Notes under the pieces: model-generated
Database searches by the model: none
What the model saw: the letters and a program-made list of their open reading frames with translations, nothing else
What the model was told of the DNA's origin: nothing
Part shown: piece by piece, positions 17,780-27,900 of the stretch
Layout: each line of letters opens with the position of its first letter
How positions within the stretch are numbered: position 1 is the stretch's first letter
Assembly: GCF_044335535.1 (NCBI RefSeq)
Contig: NZ_JBIQVZ010000005.1
Location: forward strand, 1 to 64,000
DNA length: 64,000 nt
DNA from: Mariniflexile sp044335535
GTDB taxonomy: Bacteria; Bacteroidota; Bacteroidia; Flavobacteriales; Flavobacteriaceae
Direction: 5' to 3'
Translations under genes and position numbers: made by a program

Positions 17780-20700
17780 ATGTACTTAATTTTCGATACC
17801 GAAACCACAGGATTACCAAAACGCTGGGATGCACCTATTACCGATACCGATAATTGGCCGCGGTGTATTCAAATCGCATGGCAATTGCACGATGCTATGG
17901 GGAATTGTATCGAACATCAGGATTATTTGGTACAGCCAGATGGTTTTAATATTCCTTATGATGCTGAAAAAATCCATGGTATTTCAACGGAATTAGCCCA
18001 AGATCAAGGGATTCCGCTAGCCGAAGTTTTGGAAAAATTTAATGAAGCGTTAAGTAAAGCTAAATTTGTTGTTGGGCAAAACGTAAAGTTCGACCTAAAC
18101 ATAATGGGTGCTGAATTTGTTCGCGGCGATGTGGCAAACCCACTTCAGGAATTACCAGTTTTAGATACATGTACTGAACATACCGCTAGTTTATGTCAAA
18201 TTCCGGGTGGGCGTTATGGTAAATTTAAGTTGCCAACGCTTACCGAATTGCATGAGTTTTTATTTAGTATCCCTTTTGATGAAGCGCATAATGCCACTGC
18301 CGATGTGGAGGCGACCACACGTTGCTTTTTTGAATTGATTCGTTTGGGTGAGTACACGAAGGAACAATTAGACGTTCAGCCAGATTACTTTCAAAATTTT
18401 AATGAGGCCAATCCTAAAACGATTCAACTTATAGGATTAAAACATATTAATCTTAAGGAGGAAAGTGCTAAAATTCGTGAACGCCTTAAAAATGTTCAGG
18501 TTGAAACCATTTCTACCGAAGAGATTAAGCAAAATGTATCCGATTTAAAGGAAGTCGATTTTGTACATCTGCATAACCATTCGCAATTTTCGGTGCTGCA
18601 ATCTACCATAAGCGTTACCGACTTGGTAGCTGCCGCTGCTGAATATAATATGCCCGCAGTCGCGTTAACAGACCACGCTAATATGATGGGCGCTTTTCAC
18701 TTTGTGAAAGCCGTTAGCAATCATAATAGAAGTGTTAAAGCAAAAAATGAAGCAGCCATTGAAAAAGGTGAAACACCAAATGCTGTAGAGATAAAACCCA
18801 TAATTGGCTGCGAATTTTTTGTTTGTGAAGACCATACAGATAAAACCAGAAAAGACAATGGCTACCAAATAGTATTCTTAGCTAAGAACAAAAATGGCTA
18901 TCATAATTTAGCAAAATTATCGTCACTTGCTTTTGTTGACGGGTTTTATTATTTACCTCGAATTGATAAACAGCTTATTGAAAAATATAAGGAAGGTTTA
19001 ATTGTCTTAACAGGGAATCTATACGGAGAAGTGCCAAGTAAGGTTTTAAATGTTGGTGAAAATCAAGCTGAAGAGGCGTTGCTTTGGTGGAAAGAACAGT
19101 TTGGAGATGACTTGTATATGGAGTTAATGCGGCATAATCAAGAAGACGAAAATCGTGTGAATCCTGTTTTAATTGAGCTTTCAAAAAAACATGATGTTAA
19201 ATTAGTAGCAACAAATAACACTTACTATTGTAAAAAAGAAGACGCGAATGCACACGATATTTTATTATGTGTAAAAGATGGCGAAAAGCAGGCGACACCC
19301 ATAGGTCGCGGACGTGGCTATCGTTATGGGTTGCCTAACCAAGATTATTATTTTAAGTCTTCCGAAGAGATGAAATCCCTCTTTAAGGATGTTCCCGAAG
19401 CGATAAGTAATGTCCAGGAAGTGGTTGATAAAGTAGAAGCTTATGAGTTGGCTCGTGAAGTTTTATTGCCAGCTTTTAATATTCCGGATGAATTTAAAAA
19501 TGAAGAAGATTTAGTCGATGGGGGTAAACGTGGAGAAAATGCCTATTTACGCCATTTAACATATCAAGGTGCTAAAAAGCGCTATGGGGAAGATCTTTCA
19601 GATGAAGTCATAGAACGTTTGGATTTTGAACTCGATGTTATTCAAAATACTGGCTATCCAGGTTACTTTTTAATTGTAGAAGACTTTATACGTGAGGCTC
19701 GAAACATGGATGTGTCGGTAGGCCCAGGTCGTGGATCTGCAGCAGGTTCGGTAGTCGCATATTGCCTTTGGATAACCAATATAGACCCACTTAAATACGA
19801 TTTGCTTTTTGAGCGTTTCTTAAATCCAGATCGTATTAGTATGCCCGATATTGACATAGATTTTGATGATGAAGGTCGAAGTCGCGTTATGGATTATGTT
19901 ATCAAAAAATACGGTAGCAATCAAGTGGCGCAAATCATCACGTACGGAACAATGGCTGCAAAATCATCAATCAGGGACACGGCTCGTGTTTTGGATTTGC
20001 CACTTTTTGATGCCGATAGAATTGCGAAACTAATTCCAACCATGTCTAAGCTGAATAAAATTTTCGGTTTAAGTGAAAAAGAATTGAGCAGTAAGTTTCG
20101 TGCTGAAGATTTAGAAAAAGTCAATCAACTTTTAAACATTTCTGAAGGAAGTGATTTAGAGGCTGAAACCGTAAACTTGGCAAGGATACTTGAAGGGTCA
20201 GTTCGTAATACAGGGATCCATGCTTGTGGTGTCATTATTACCCCAGACGATATTACGAAATTCGTACCAGTTGCAACGGCTAAAGATTCCGATTTATATG
20301 TTACTCAATTTGATAACTCCGTAGTTGAGGAAGCGGGACTATTAAAGATGGATTTCTTGGGGTTGAAAACATTAACCTTAATAAAGGATACCGTTAAAAT
20401 TGTAAAAGCAAAACACAATATTTTACTCGATCCCGATAACTTTCCGTTAGATGATGAAAAGACTTATGAGTTATTCCAAAGAGGTGAAACAGTTGGTGTG
20501 TTCCAATACGAGTCACCCGGTATGCAAAAGCATCTTAAAGAGTTAAAACCTACCGTTTTTGAAGATTTAATTGCGATGAATGCCTTGTACCGCCCGGGAC
20601 CTATGGAATATATTCCAAGTTTTACCCGCAGAAAACATGGAGATGAGGCGATTGAGTACGATTTAGATGCTATGGAAGAATACCTAAAGGAAACTTATGG

Positions 20701-22168
20701 TATTACAGTATATCAAGAGCAGGTGATGTTGTTGTCCCAAAAACTAGCAGGATTTACAAAGGGTGAAGCCGATGTGCTAAGAAAAGCGATGGGTAAAAAG
20801 CAAATTGCGGTACTCGATAAAATGAAACCTAAGTTTGTGGAGCAAGCCAGTGCTAATGGCCACGATGCAAAAATACTCGAAAAAATCTGGAAAGACTGGG
20901 AAGCCTTTGCAAGTTATGCGTTCAACAAATCGCATTCCACCTGTTATGCGTGGATAGCCTACCAAACAGCGTATTTGAAGGCACATTACCCAGCTGAATA
21001 TATGGCAGCGGTACTGTCTAATAATATGAACGACATCAAGCAAGTTACTTTCTTTATGGAGGAATGTAAGCGTATGAAATTGGATGTTCTTGGACCAGAT
21101 GTGAATGAGTCTTTTTATAAATTTTCAGTAAACAAAGACAATGCGGTGCGTTTTGGAATGGGAGCCATAAAAGGTGTTGGTCATGGAGCCGTTATTACCA
21201 TCGTTGATAATAGAAAAAAAGATGGTCCCTACAAATCTATTTTCGATTTTGCTAAACGTATCGATTTACGTGCTGCTAACAAAAAAGCGTTTGAAAATTT
21301 AGCTTTGGCAGGTGGTTTTGATGGGTTTAAAGAGACTCACCGAGCTCAATATTTTCATGATGATGGCGATGGTATTACTTTTTTGGAAAAAGCGATTCGT
21401 TATGGAAATAAACATCAAGAAAATGAAAATTCTGCTCAAGTGAGTTTATTTGGAGATGCTAGTGATGTACAAATTGCAGAACCGCAAGTGCCACCATGTG
21501 AAGAATGGGGAACCATGGAAAAATTAGCTCGTGAAAAGGAAGTAGTAGGTATTTATATTTCTGGACATCCTTTGGATGATTTTAAAATTGAAATGACCAC
21601 ATTTTGTAATGCAAGCCTAGCATTATTTAAAAACTTGGAAGCTTATGTGAATAGAGAGTTGGTTTTTGGAGGCGTGGTTACCGATGTGCAACACCGTGTT
21701 AGCAAGCAGGGAAAAGGATGGGCTATGTTTACTGTAGAAGATTATACCGATAGTTACGAGTTCCGCATTTTTGGTGAAGAATACTTGAAATTTAGGCACT
21801 TTTTAATGCAAAACAATTTTGTGTTTGTTAAGTCCTTTGTTCGAGAAGGATGGGTAAACAAAGATACAGGCAAGAAAAGCGAACCAAGACTGCAGTTTAA
21901 TAGTTTCCAGTTGTTGCATGACGTTATGGAGAATTACGCCAAAAAGCTATCCATTCAACTTAATATTGACGATTTAAAGGAAGATAAAGTTTTAAAATTG
22001 AAAGAACTTTTGAAAATGCACCCAGGAAGCCAGATGCTCAATTTTGTGGTTTATGACAATAAAGAACAAATAAAGTTAAGCATGCCCAGTAGAAAACAAA
22101 AAGTAAAAGTTTGTCAAGAATTATTAAATGAATTAGAGTATGAAAATGTGGTATTTAAGTTGAACTAA
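17780..22168 (+). CDS. dnaE: DNA polymerase III alpha subunit with fused proofreading exonuclease
   Basis: The 1462-residue replicative polymerase. Residues 1-200 are a DnaQ-type 3'-5' exonuclease with ExoI FDTETTG (5-11), ExoII VGQNVKFD (about 97) and ExoIII HNATADVE (about 170). The PHP domain starts near 260 (FVHLHNHSQFSVLQS), and the palm catalytic carboxylates lie in MPDIDIDFDDEG near 688. Further blocks are ALYRPGPMEYIPSF, the tandem HhH region, and a C-terminal OB fold with tau-binding region (VVTDVQHRVSKQGKGW). The fused exonuclease is usual in Bacteroidota, where it replaces a separate epsilon for proofreading. Confidence 0.97.
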   Translation: MYLIFDTETTGLPKRWDAPITDTDNWPRCIQIAWQLHDAMGNCIEHQDYLVQPDGFNIPYDAEKIHGISTELAQDQGIPLAEVLEKFNEALSKAKFVVGQNVKFDLNIMGAEFVRGDVANPLQELPVLDTCTEHTASLCQIPGGRYGKFKLPTLTELHEFLFSIPFDEAHNATADVEATTRCFFELIRLGEYTKEQLDVQPDYFQNFNEANPKTIQLIGLKHINLKEESAKIRERLKNVQVETISTEEIKQNVSDLKEVDFVHLHNHSQFSVLQSTISVTDLVAAAAEYNMPAVALTDHANMMGAFHFVKAVSNHNRSVKAKNEAAIEKGETPNAVEIKPIIGCEFFVCEDHTDKTRKDNGYQIVFLAKNKNGYHNLAKLSSLAFVDGFYYLPRIDKQLIEKYKEGLIVLTGNLYGEVPSKVLNVGENQAEEALLWWKEQFGDDLYMELMRHNQEDENRVNPVLIELSKKHDVKLVATNNTYYCKKEDANAHDILLCVKDGEKQATPIGRGRGYRYGLPNQDYYFKSSEEMKSLFKDVPEAISNVQEVVDKVEAYELAREVLLPAFNIPDEFKNEEDLVDGGKRGENAYLRHLTYQGAKKRYGEDLSDEVIERLDFELDVIQNTGYPGYFLIVEDFIREARNMDVSVGPGRGSAAGSVVAYCLWITNIDPLKYDLLFERFLNPDRISMPDIDIDFDDEGRSRVMDYVIKKYGSNQVAQIITYGTMAAKSSIRDTARVLDLPLFDADRIAKLIPTMSKLNKIFGLSEKELSSKFRAEDLEKVNQLLNISEGSDLEAETVNLARILEGSVRNTGIHACGVIITPDDITKFVPVATAKDSDLYVTQFDNSVVEEAGLLKMDFLGLKTLTLIKDTVKIVKAKHNILLDPDNFPLDDEKTYELFQRGETVGVFQYESPGMQKHLKELKPTVFEDLIAMNALYRPGPMEYIPSFTRRKHGDEAIEYDLDAMEEYLKETYGITVYQEQVMLLSQKLAGFTKGEADVLRKAMGKKQIAVLDKMKPKFVEQASANGHDAKILEKIWKDWEAFASYAFNKSHSTCYAWIAYQTAYLKAHYPAEYMAAVLSNNMNDIKQVTFFMEECKRMKLDVLGPDVNESFYKFSVNKDNAVRFGMGAIKGVGHGAVITIVDNRKKDGPYKSIFDFAKRIDLRAANKKAFENLALAGGFDGFKETHRAQYFHDDGDGITFLEKAIRYGNKHQENENSAQVSLFGDASDVQIAEPQVPPCEEWGTMEKLAREKEVVGIYISGHPLDDFKIEMTTFCNASLALFKNLEAYVNRELVFGGVVTDVQHRVSKQGKGWAMFTVEDYTDSYEFRIFGEEYLKFRHFLMQNNFVFVKSFVREGWVNKDTGKKSEPRLQFNSFQLLHDVMENYAKKLSIQLNIDDLKEDKVLKLKELLKMHPGSQMLNFVVYDNKEQIKLSMPSRKQKVKVCQELLNELEYENVVFKLN

Positions 22169-22270
22169 TTCCTGCAAATGCCAAAAAGGTACAACCGACC
22201 CTAGTTTTATGCACTTAAACATCTATGATAGTGCAAAACAATGTTAGTATAAAGAAAACAAATTGTTACC

Positions 22271-22304
22271 TTGTAAGCTTTAGTAAAAATTTTGACTAAT
22301 TTTG
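22271..22304 (+). promoter_or_regulatory. Promoter for trxA
   Basis: TTG (22271-22273), a 23-base spacer, then TAATTTTG (22297-22304) fits the Bacteroidota sigma-A consensus, 38 bases before the trxA ATG. Confidence 0.55.
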
Positions 22305-22342
22305 TGTTGTTAAAATAGAATACGAATTTAAAGATAAATATT

Positions 22343-22660
22343 ATGGCATTAGAAATAACAGATGCAACGTTTGAGGAAACAGTATTAAAAAGCAGTAAAC
22401 CAGTATTGGTAGACTTTTGGGCTGCTTGGTGTGGACCATGTAGAATGGTTGGACCAATTATTGAACAAATAAGTGAAGAATATGAGGGGAAAGCAGTTGT
22501 TGGAAAGGTTGATGTAGATGCAAACCAAGAATTTGCTGCAAAATATGGCGTGCGTAATATACCTACGGTTTTGGTTTTTCAGAACGGCGAAGTAGTTGGA
22601 CGACAAGTTGGTGTAGCGCCAAAAAACGCTTATACTGAGGCGATTGATTCGCTTTTGTAA
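22343..22660 (+). CDS. trxA: Thioredoxin
   Basis: A 105-residue cytosolic thiol-disulfide oxidoreductase. The active site is WAAWCGPCRM (C30, C33). The cis-Pro lies in NIPTVLVFQNGE, and the usual buried Asp is in VLVDFWA. Length and motifs are standard. It is followed at once by a hairpin terminator, so it forms a single-gene unit with its own promoter. Confidence 0.97.
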   Translation: MALEITDATFEETVLKSSKPVLVDFWAAWCGPCRMVGPIIEQISEEYEGKAVVGKVDVDANQEFAAKYGVRNIPTVLVFQNGEVVGRQVGVAPKNAYTEAIDSLL

Positions 22661-22680
22661 TAGATATAAAAAAGAAAACT

Positions 22681-22713
22681 AAAAAGGTTTGCCATAATGG
22701 TAAACCTTTTTTT
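22681..22713 (+). terminator. trxA terminator
   Basis: AAAAAGGTTTGCC pairs with GGTAAACCTTTTTTT (one G-U pair), a short loop, ending in a T-run. Confidence 0.85.
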
Positions 22714-22720
22714 ATTTTAG

Positions 22721-22879
22721 AACTCGTTTAAACTTTTTTAATTGAAGCGAAAATTAGTTATTTTGTGTTCGATTGAAGGCTTTTTGGAGTTGCATAGCAG
22801 AGCTACGGAACGAAGAAAAGGCTAAGAGCGAGTGCAAAAGGACAATTTTTTAGACAATTGTGAAAAGTTTAGATGAGTT
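22721..22879. repeat. Long inverted-repeat element between trxA and clpP
   Basis: Outer arms AACTCGTTTAAACTTTTTTA (22721-22744) and the inverted 22855-22879 share most positions. The middle contains CATAGCAGAGCTACGGA, similar to the CATAGCTATGGA core at 55381. Probably a diverged member of the same family as 55302-55463. No coding is seen. Confidence 0.5.
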
Positions 22880-22901
22880 ATAAGTTAAAAATTAAATAAA
22901 A

Positions 22902-23444
22902 ATGAGTGATAAAATAAAAGTTCAAGATGTTATTGATAGGAAATTAATAGAGCAGCGAAAAGTGTTTTTATGGGGGCAAGTTGACGATGAGTCTGCAAAA
23001 CATGTTATAGATAGATTACTATATTTAGATGCTTTAGAAACAAAAGATATCCATTTGTACGTAAACAGTCCTGGTGGTTATGTAACATCAGGTTTTGCAA
23101 TTTACGATTGCATTAAATCCTTAAACAGCGAAGTATCTACCATTTGTACAGGCTTTGCGGCGTCTATGGGTTCTATAATTCTTTCGGCTGGACAAAAAGG
23201 AAAACGTTTTATACAACCACATGCACGTGTTATGATTCATCAACCAAGTGGTGGTGCGCGTGGTCCAGCCAGTGATATTGAAATTACAGCAAAGGAAATT
23301 ATTTTAACTAAAGAGTTAAGTGCACAAATATTAGCCGATAATTGTGGTCAGACTTTTGAAAAAGTGATGAAAGATTTTAATAGGGATCATTGGATGGGAG
23401 CTCAAGAATCGGTTGAATATGGCATTGTTGATAAGGTATTATAA
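22902..23444 (+). CDS. ClpP-type serine protease, short paralogue
   Basis: A 180-residue ClpP fold with the Ser/His/Asp triad: S88 in GFAASMGS, H113 in MIHQPSGG, and probably D162 in NRDHWM. The oligomer and handle region is present (AKEIILTKELSAQILA). It is shorter at the N terminus than the housekeeping ClpP and is not next to clpX or tig. It therefore looks like a second ClpP that may form its own or mixed barrels with a Clp ATPase. Substrate and partner are unknown. An inverted-repeat element fills its upstream region. Confidence 0.85.
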   Translation: MSDKIKVQDVIDRKLIEQRKVFLWGQVDDESAKHVIDRLLYLDALETKDIHLYVNSPGGYVTSGFAIYDCIKSLNSEVSTICTGFAASMGSIILSAGQKGKRFIQPHARVMIHQPSGGARGPASDIEITAKEIILTKELSAQILADNCGQTFEKVMKDFNRDHWMGAQESVEYGIVDKVL

Positions 23445-23483
23445 TTAACGATTTACAATTTTAGATTTACGATTAAATGATTT

Positions 23484-23509
23484 CTCCCCTTTGGGGAGAT
23501 TAAGAGGGG
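23484..23509. repeat. REP-like hairpin abutting a start codon
   Basis: CTCCCC-TTT-GGGGAG forms a tight stem, followed by ATTAAGAGGGG directly against the ATG at 23510. A related repeat (CTCCCTCTTGGAGAG then GTTAGGTGGGG) lies inside the start of hemW near 51215. Confidence 0.7.
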
Positions 23510-24439
23510 ATGAATATACAAAACGAACTAAATAAAGCAGAAGGTTTTAAAAACCTCGAATTACTTGCAAAACAGGTAGTGGAGGGGTTTATTGCCGGTA
23601 TGCATAAAAGTCCGTTTCATGGGTTTTCGGCAGAGTTTGCTGAACACAAAATTTACAACAAAGGCGAAAGCACACGTCATATAGATTGGAAGTTGTTTGC
23701 CAAAACCGAAAAACTTTATACCAAACGGTATGACGATGAAACTAATTTACGCTGTCATATCATTATAGATAATAGCAGTTCGATGCATTATCCTGAGGTG
23801 CATACATTTTCTATTGAAAATCTTAATAAAATTGCATTTTCGGTTTTGGCTGCCGCTTCATTAATGCAGATTTTAAAAAAGCAGCGGGATGCGGTTGGTT
23901 TAAGTATTTATAGCGATGCGTATGATTATTATGCGCCCGAAAAAGGAAGTGAGCGCCATCATCAAATGTTATTGAATCATTTAAGTGAAGCAGTTGTTTC
24001 AAAACCAAAAAATAAGCAAACGGAAACATATAAGTATTTGCATGAAATAGCAGAGAAAATTCATAAGCGTTCCATGATTTTTTTGTTTACAGATATGTTT
24101 CAAACAAGTGAAGGCGAAACCAAGTTGTTTGAAGCACTGCGGCATTTGAAATATAACAAGCATGAGGTAATTTTGTTTCATGTGTTTGATAAAGAGAAAG
24201 AATTGCAATTTGATTTCGATAACAAACCCAAACGCTTTATTGATGTTGAGACAGGAGAGTACATTAATTTATATGCCGATAGCATCAAAGAAAATTATAA
24301 TCGTGCTGTGGGTACTTATTTTGATGCTTTAAAGCTTAAATGTCTGCAATACAAGATAAAATATGTGGAGGCAGATGTAAATAAAGATTTTAATAACATC
24401 TTGACAACATACATGGTAGAACGAAAAAAGTTTGTTTAG
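23510..24439 (+). CDS. DUF58 domain protein
   Basis: A 309-residue soluble protein of the DUF58 (vWA-like) family. Typical blocks are SPFHGFSAEFAEHKIYNKGE, RHIDWKLFAKTEKLYTKRYD and a MIDAS-like CHIIIDNSSSMHYP. DUF58 proteins usually sit beside MoxR ATPases and vWA or BatA proteins. Here no moxR is adjacent and the gene follows the ClpP paralogue by 65 bases, so it may be expressed with it. A REP-like hairpin touches its ATG, which could affect translation. The molecular role of the family is not established. Confidence 0.85.
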   Translation: MNIQNELNKAEGFKNLELLAKQVVEGFIAGMHKSPFHGFSAEFAEHKIYNKGESTRHIDWKLFAKTEKLYTKRYDDETNLRCHIIIDNSSSMHYPEVHTFSIENLNKIAFSVLAAASLMQILKKQRDAVGLSIYSDAYDYYAPEKGSERHHQMLLNHLSEAVVSKPKNKQTETYKYLHEIAEKIHKRSMIFLFTDMFQTSEGETKLFEALRHLKYNKHEVILFHVFDKEKELQFDFDNKPKRFIDVETGEYINLYADSIKENYNRAVGTYFDALKLKCLQYKIKYVEADVNKDFNNILTTYMVERKKFV

Positions 24440-24472
24440 AAAAAATGTTGCAAAAAAAACTTGAAAAAAGAT

Positions 24473-24502
24473 TTGACATATTAAAAAAGGCATGTATATT
24501 TG
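24473..24502 (+). promoter_or_regulatory. Promoter of tRNA-Asp
   Basis: TTG (24473-24475), 19 bases, TATATTTG (24495-24502): a near-ideal Bacteroidota promoter 18 bases before the tRNA. Confidence 0.88.
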
Positions 24503-24520
24503 CAACCGCAATAAAGCAAC

Positions 24521-24594
24521 GGTCTGGTAGTTCAGTTGGTTAGAATGTCGCCCTGTCACGGCGAAGGTCGCGGGTTCGAGTCCCGTCCAGACCG
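24521..24594 (+). tRNA. tRNA-Asp (anticodon GTC)
   Basis: A complete 74-base cloverleaf: acceptor GGTCTGG/CCAGACC, D arm GTTCAGTTGGTTAGAA, anticodon loop CTGTCAC giving GTC, T loop GGGTTCGAGTCCC, discriminator G. CCA is not encoded. The 3' end from 24573 is duplicated 13.75 kb downstream. Confidence 0.97.
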
Positions 24595-24803
24595 CTAAAA
24601 TTGCTAAAAGCTCTAAGGGATTAGGGCTTTTTTTGGCACTTAAAAGAAGTTGTGTTGTTTGATAAGCACTAGATGTTTATCAAATTGTGGTTGAGATGCT
24701 GAACTGTTCCTGAAATAAATTCAGGACAAGCAGCACAAGCCAATGAGAAGCTTTCCTTTTTTCTTTACAGAAGATTGGGATGCTTTTTTGTTTTATATGG
24801 GTT
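24573..24803 (+). repeat. Left copy of the 231-bp direct repeat (att-like, tRNA-Asp 3' end)
   Basis: It begins GGTTCG in the T arm of tRNA-Asp and extends through the tRNA terminator to ...TATATGGGTT. It matches 38323-38553 without gaps, with five mismatches that I can count (three in the T arm, one at the GGCACTT region, one in GGTTGAGATG). It marks the left border of the phosphate-locus island. Confidence 0.93.
24607..24634 (+). terminator. tRNA-Asp terminator
   Basis: AAGCTCTAA, loop GGGA, TTAGGGCTTTTTTT forms a U-tailed hairpin. The same hairpin is copied in the right repeat. Confidence 0.8.
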
Positions 24804-24966
24804 TATTTTCCTCTTTAAGCCATTGTTGTGTCTATGCATAAATTAGAGTTAGTCTGAAAAGGAAGAACTCTACATTTTCAACCCCTGTATTAATCAATTT
24901 ATTTAACCCAAACTTTATATTCTGGTAATCCTGTAGTTTTACTTTTGTAAGTTGAAACAAGGAACA

Positions 24967-27900
24967 ATGTTAAGAACATTATTAATATTCTTTTTTATTG
25001 CAATACAAACTTTTGGACAGCAAATAAAGTTTAAAAACTTCACGACCAATGAAGGTCTGTCTAATAACTCAGTGATTGATATAGAAAACGATAAAGATGG
25101 TGGTTTATGGATTGCTACTTGGGATGGACTAAACTATTTTGATGGCTATAACTTTAAAGTTTATAAGCACAATATTAATAATCCAAAAACGATTTCCAGT
25201 AACTATATAATAAAATTAGAAAAGGATATCAATGACTTTATATGGCTAATTAGCAAAGAAGGTCATGTTAATAGGTATATTGGTAACGGTAATTTTGAGA
25301 GTTTTAAATTTAAATCGGCCCCAAAAGACATAAAAGTGTCACGGAAAGGAAACATTATAGTAGAAACCAATAATATCTATTATGAATATCTTGATGGTGT
25401 TTTTGAAGAAATACTCTATGAGACTTCAAAGATCGAAGATTACGAGGTTTTAAAACAAATAATATTGGCAAAGCACCCAAATCTTATTATAAACGATGTT
25501 TTAAAAGATAAGTTGGGTAATATTTGGTTTGCAACACGAAGACATGGACTTTACATAATCCCTAATAATACAGAGAATTTAAACAATAGTGACATAGACC
25601 ACTATGCCCACGATCTTTACGCTCCTTACTCATTTAAAAGTAATGAGATAGAAAAACTTCATCAAGACGATTTCGGAAACATATGGTTAGGACAAAAAGA
25701 TGGAGGTTTAAGCATGGCTTATAGTGGTTCAGAAAAAATTTTCTCTGTTACTCCACATCCCATTAAATATCCAAATTTACCCAATGAAACCATAAGAGCC
25801 ATAACAAAAGATAATAATGGAAAAATTTGGTTAGGATATTATAACAAAGGGCTTTATTTCTATGATAGTGGAACGCGGTGTTTTCAAAAGTTTAAAGTAA
25901 AAGAAGTTACTTCAAATTCAGATTGGGGTCGAATAAGAACATTGTTTACAGCTAGCGATGGAACTATTTGGGCGGGTACATATGCAGGTATTCTACGTAT
26001 TCATGGTGATAAATACGTTTGTTATGAGGCTAATAAAATAAAAGAATTGCCCAATAACAGAAACTATTCTATATATGAAGATGAAGATAATCAAATTTGG
26101 ATTGCTTGTTGGGGAGGTTTAGCAAAATTCAATTTAGATAAAGAACGCTTTGAAATCTTTGCAGGACAAAATGTGTTAACCAATTACCATATTAGATGTG
26201 TAAAAAAAATAAGGGAGTTATTAGTATTGGCAACAGAAGAAAATGGTGTACTTATATTAAATTTGGTTAACGGTACTATAGAACGTGTTACAACTACCAA
26301 CGGTATTTTAGGTAATAGCATTTACTCAGTTTGTATTGATGATGTTTCTAATAATTATTGGATTGCTTCGCTTGGAGGGGTGAGTGTTTTTAATACAGAA
26401 AGTAAAGTGATTAAAAATATTACTGAAGCTGATGGTCTTCCGAGCCACATGGTATATGGCCTTTTACAGAATGGCGACAAGGTTTGGATTAGCACTACTA
26501 AAGGTATTGCAGCAATAGATAAAGAAAATTTTACTGTTACGACATTTAATCCTAATGAAGGGTGGCAAGCCCCAGAGTTTTCAGAAGGGGCCTACTATCA
26601 AGATGCAAAAGGTGTATTGTTTTTTGGAGGTGTAAATGGCCTAAATTATTTTAACCCAAACAATATACAATTAAATCATCCAAAAGCTAAAATCAAATTG
26701 TTGGTGGATGGTAATGAAAATTACTCTCAGGTCATTAAAAAAAGTTTCAGGAACAATCAATTAAATTTAGAGGTTGTGCCTATTATATTCCCAAGAAAAC
26801 ATAAAAAGGATATTTATTATAAGCTGGAAGAAAGAGATAAAGACTGGTGTTTGTTGGATGGTACAAACAAGATAAAATATACAAATTTAGTTTCTGGAAA
26901 TTATAATTTTCTTGTAAAAGAAGGTGAAAATGGCATGGCAAAACCTGCGCTTTTTTCATTGCATATTAAAAAGGCCTTTTACGAAACAGCCTTATTTTAT
27001 GCACTACTGTCAGTTTTTATTCTAGTTGTTTCAATACTGTTTATTTTTTTTAAAAATAAAGTGGCCTTATCCCAACAACAAAATCTAGAAGCGGAAATCA
27101 CATATCGTACCCGTGTTATTGAAAGCCAAAAAATAGAACTTCAAAAAGTCAATGAAAAACTGGACAAAAAGAACAATAAAATCCTAAAACAGAAAGAAAA
27201 GCTTCTCTTATTGCACAATAATCTTAAAAATGAAGATTTTGAAATAGAGAAATTTAAAACATTTGTCCTGTCGGAATTTCAAGAACCAATTTCCCAAATA
27301 ATCAAAACCTCGTCAACATTAACAAAGGACGATGCGGAAGCACAGCGAAACTTAATTTATCAATCAGGAAAATTGGTAAATCTTATGGAGCAATGGAATT
27401 ATCTGGATCATATAAAGCATATGGGGCCTATGAAAATATCGGTAATCAATCTATTTCCAATGTTAAAGACAGGTATCAATAAGCTGAAAAAATCTTTACA
27501 AGTTAATAAGGTTAATTTTAGTTTTGAAATAGGTAATTCACTTGGTTGGGTAGAAACAGATGTGTTACGTTTACGGTTATTGATACAATATTTTTTTAAT
27601 GATATAAGTAAGTATTCAGAAGGGGGCAGCACTTTAAATATAAAAATAACCGATGAATTGAATTTTTTAGTAGTTCAGGTTGTATCCAATAGTTCCATTT
27701 TAAACAGCAATTGGCATAATATCTCCCATTATAGTCCTTATTTTAAAGCAGTAAAATCATTGCTACAGGATTTAAAAGGAGAGCTTATTGATGATATTTC
27801 CAATGAAAGATTCCAGGTTTCCTTACATATCCCGATCTTTGCTATTAATCCAAAAGTAAAGCTATCAGAAAGGATTTCATGGAAACATTTCAATCCCGAA

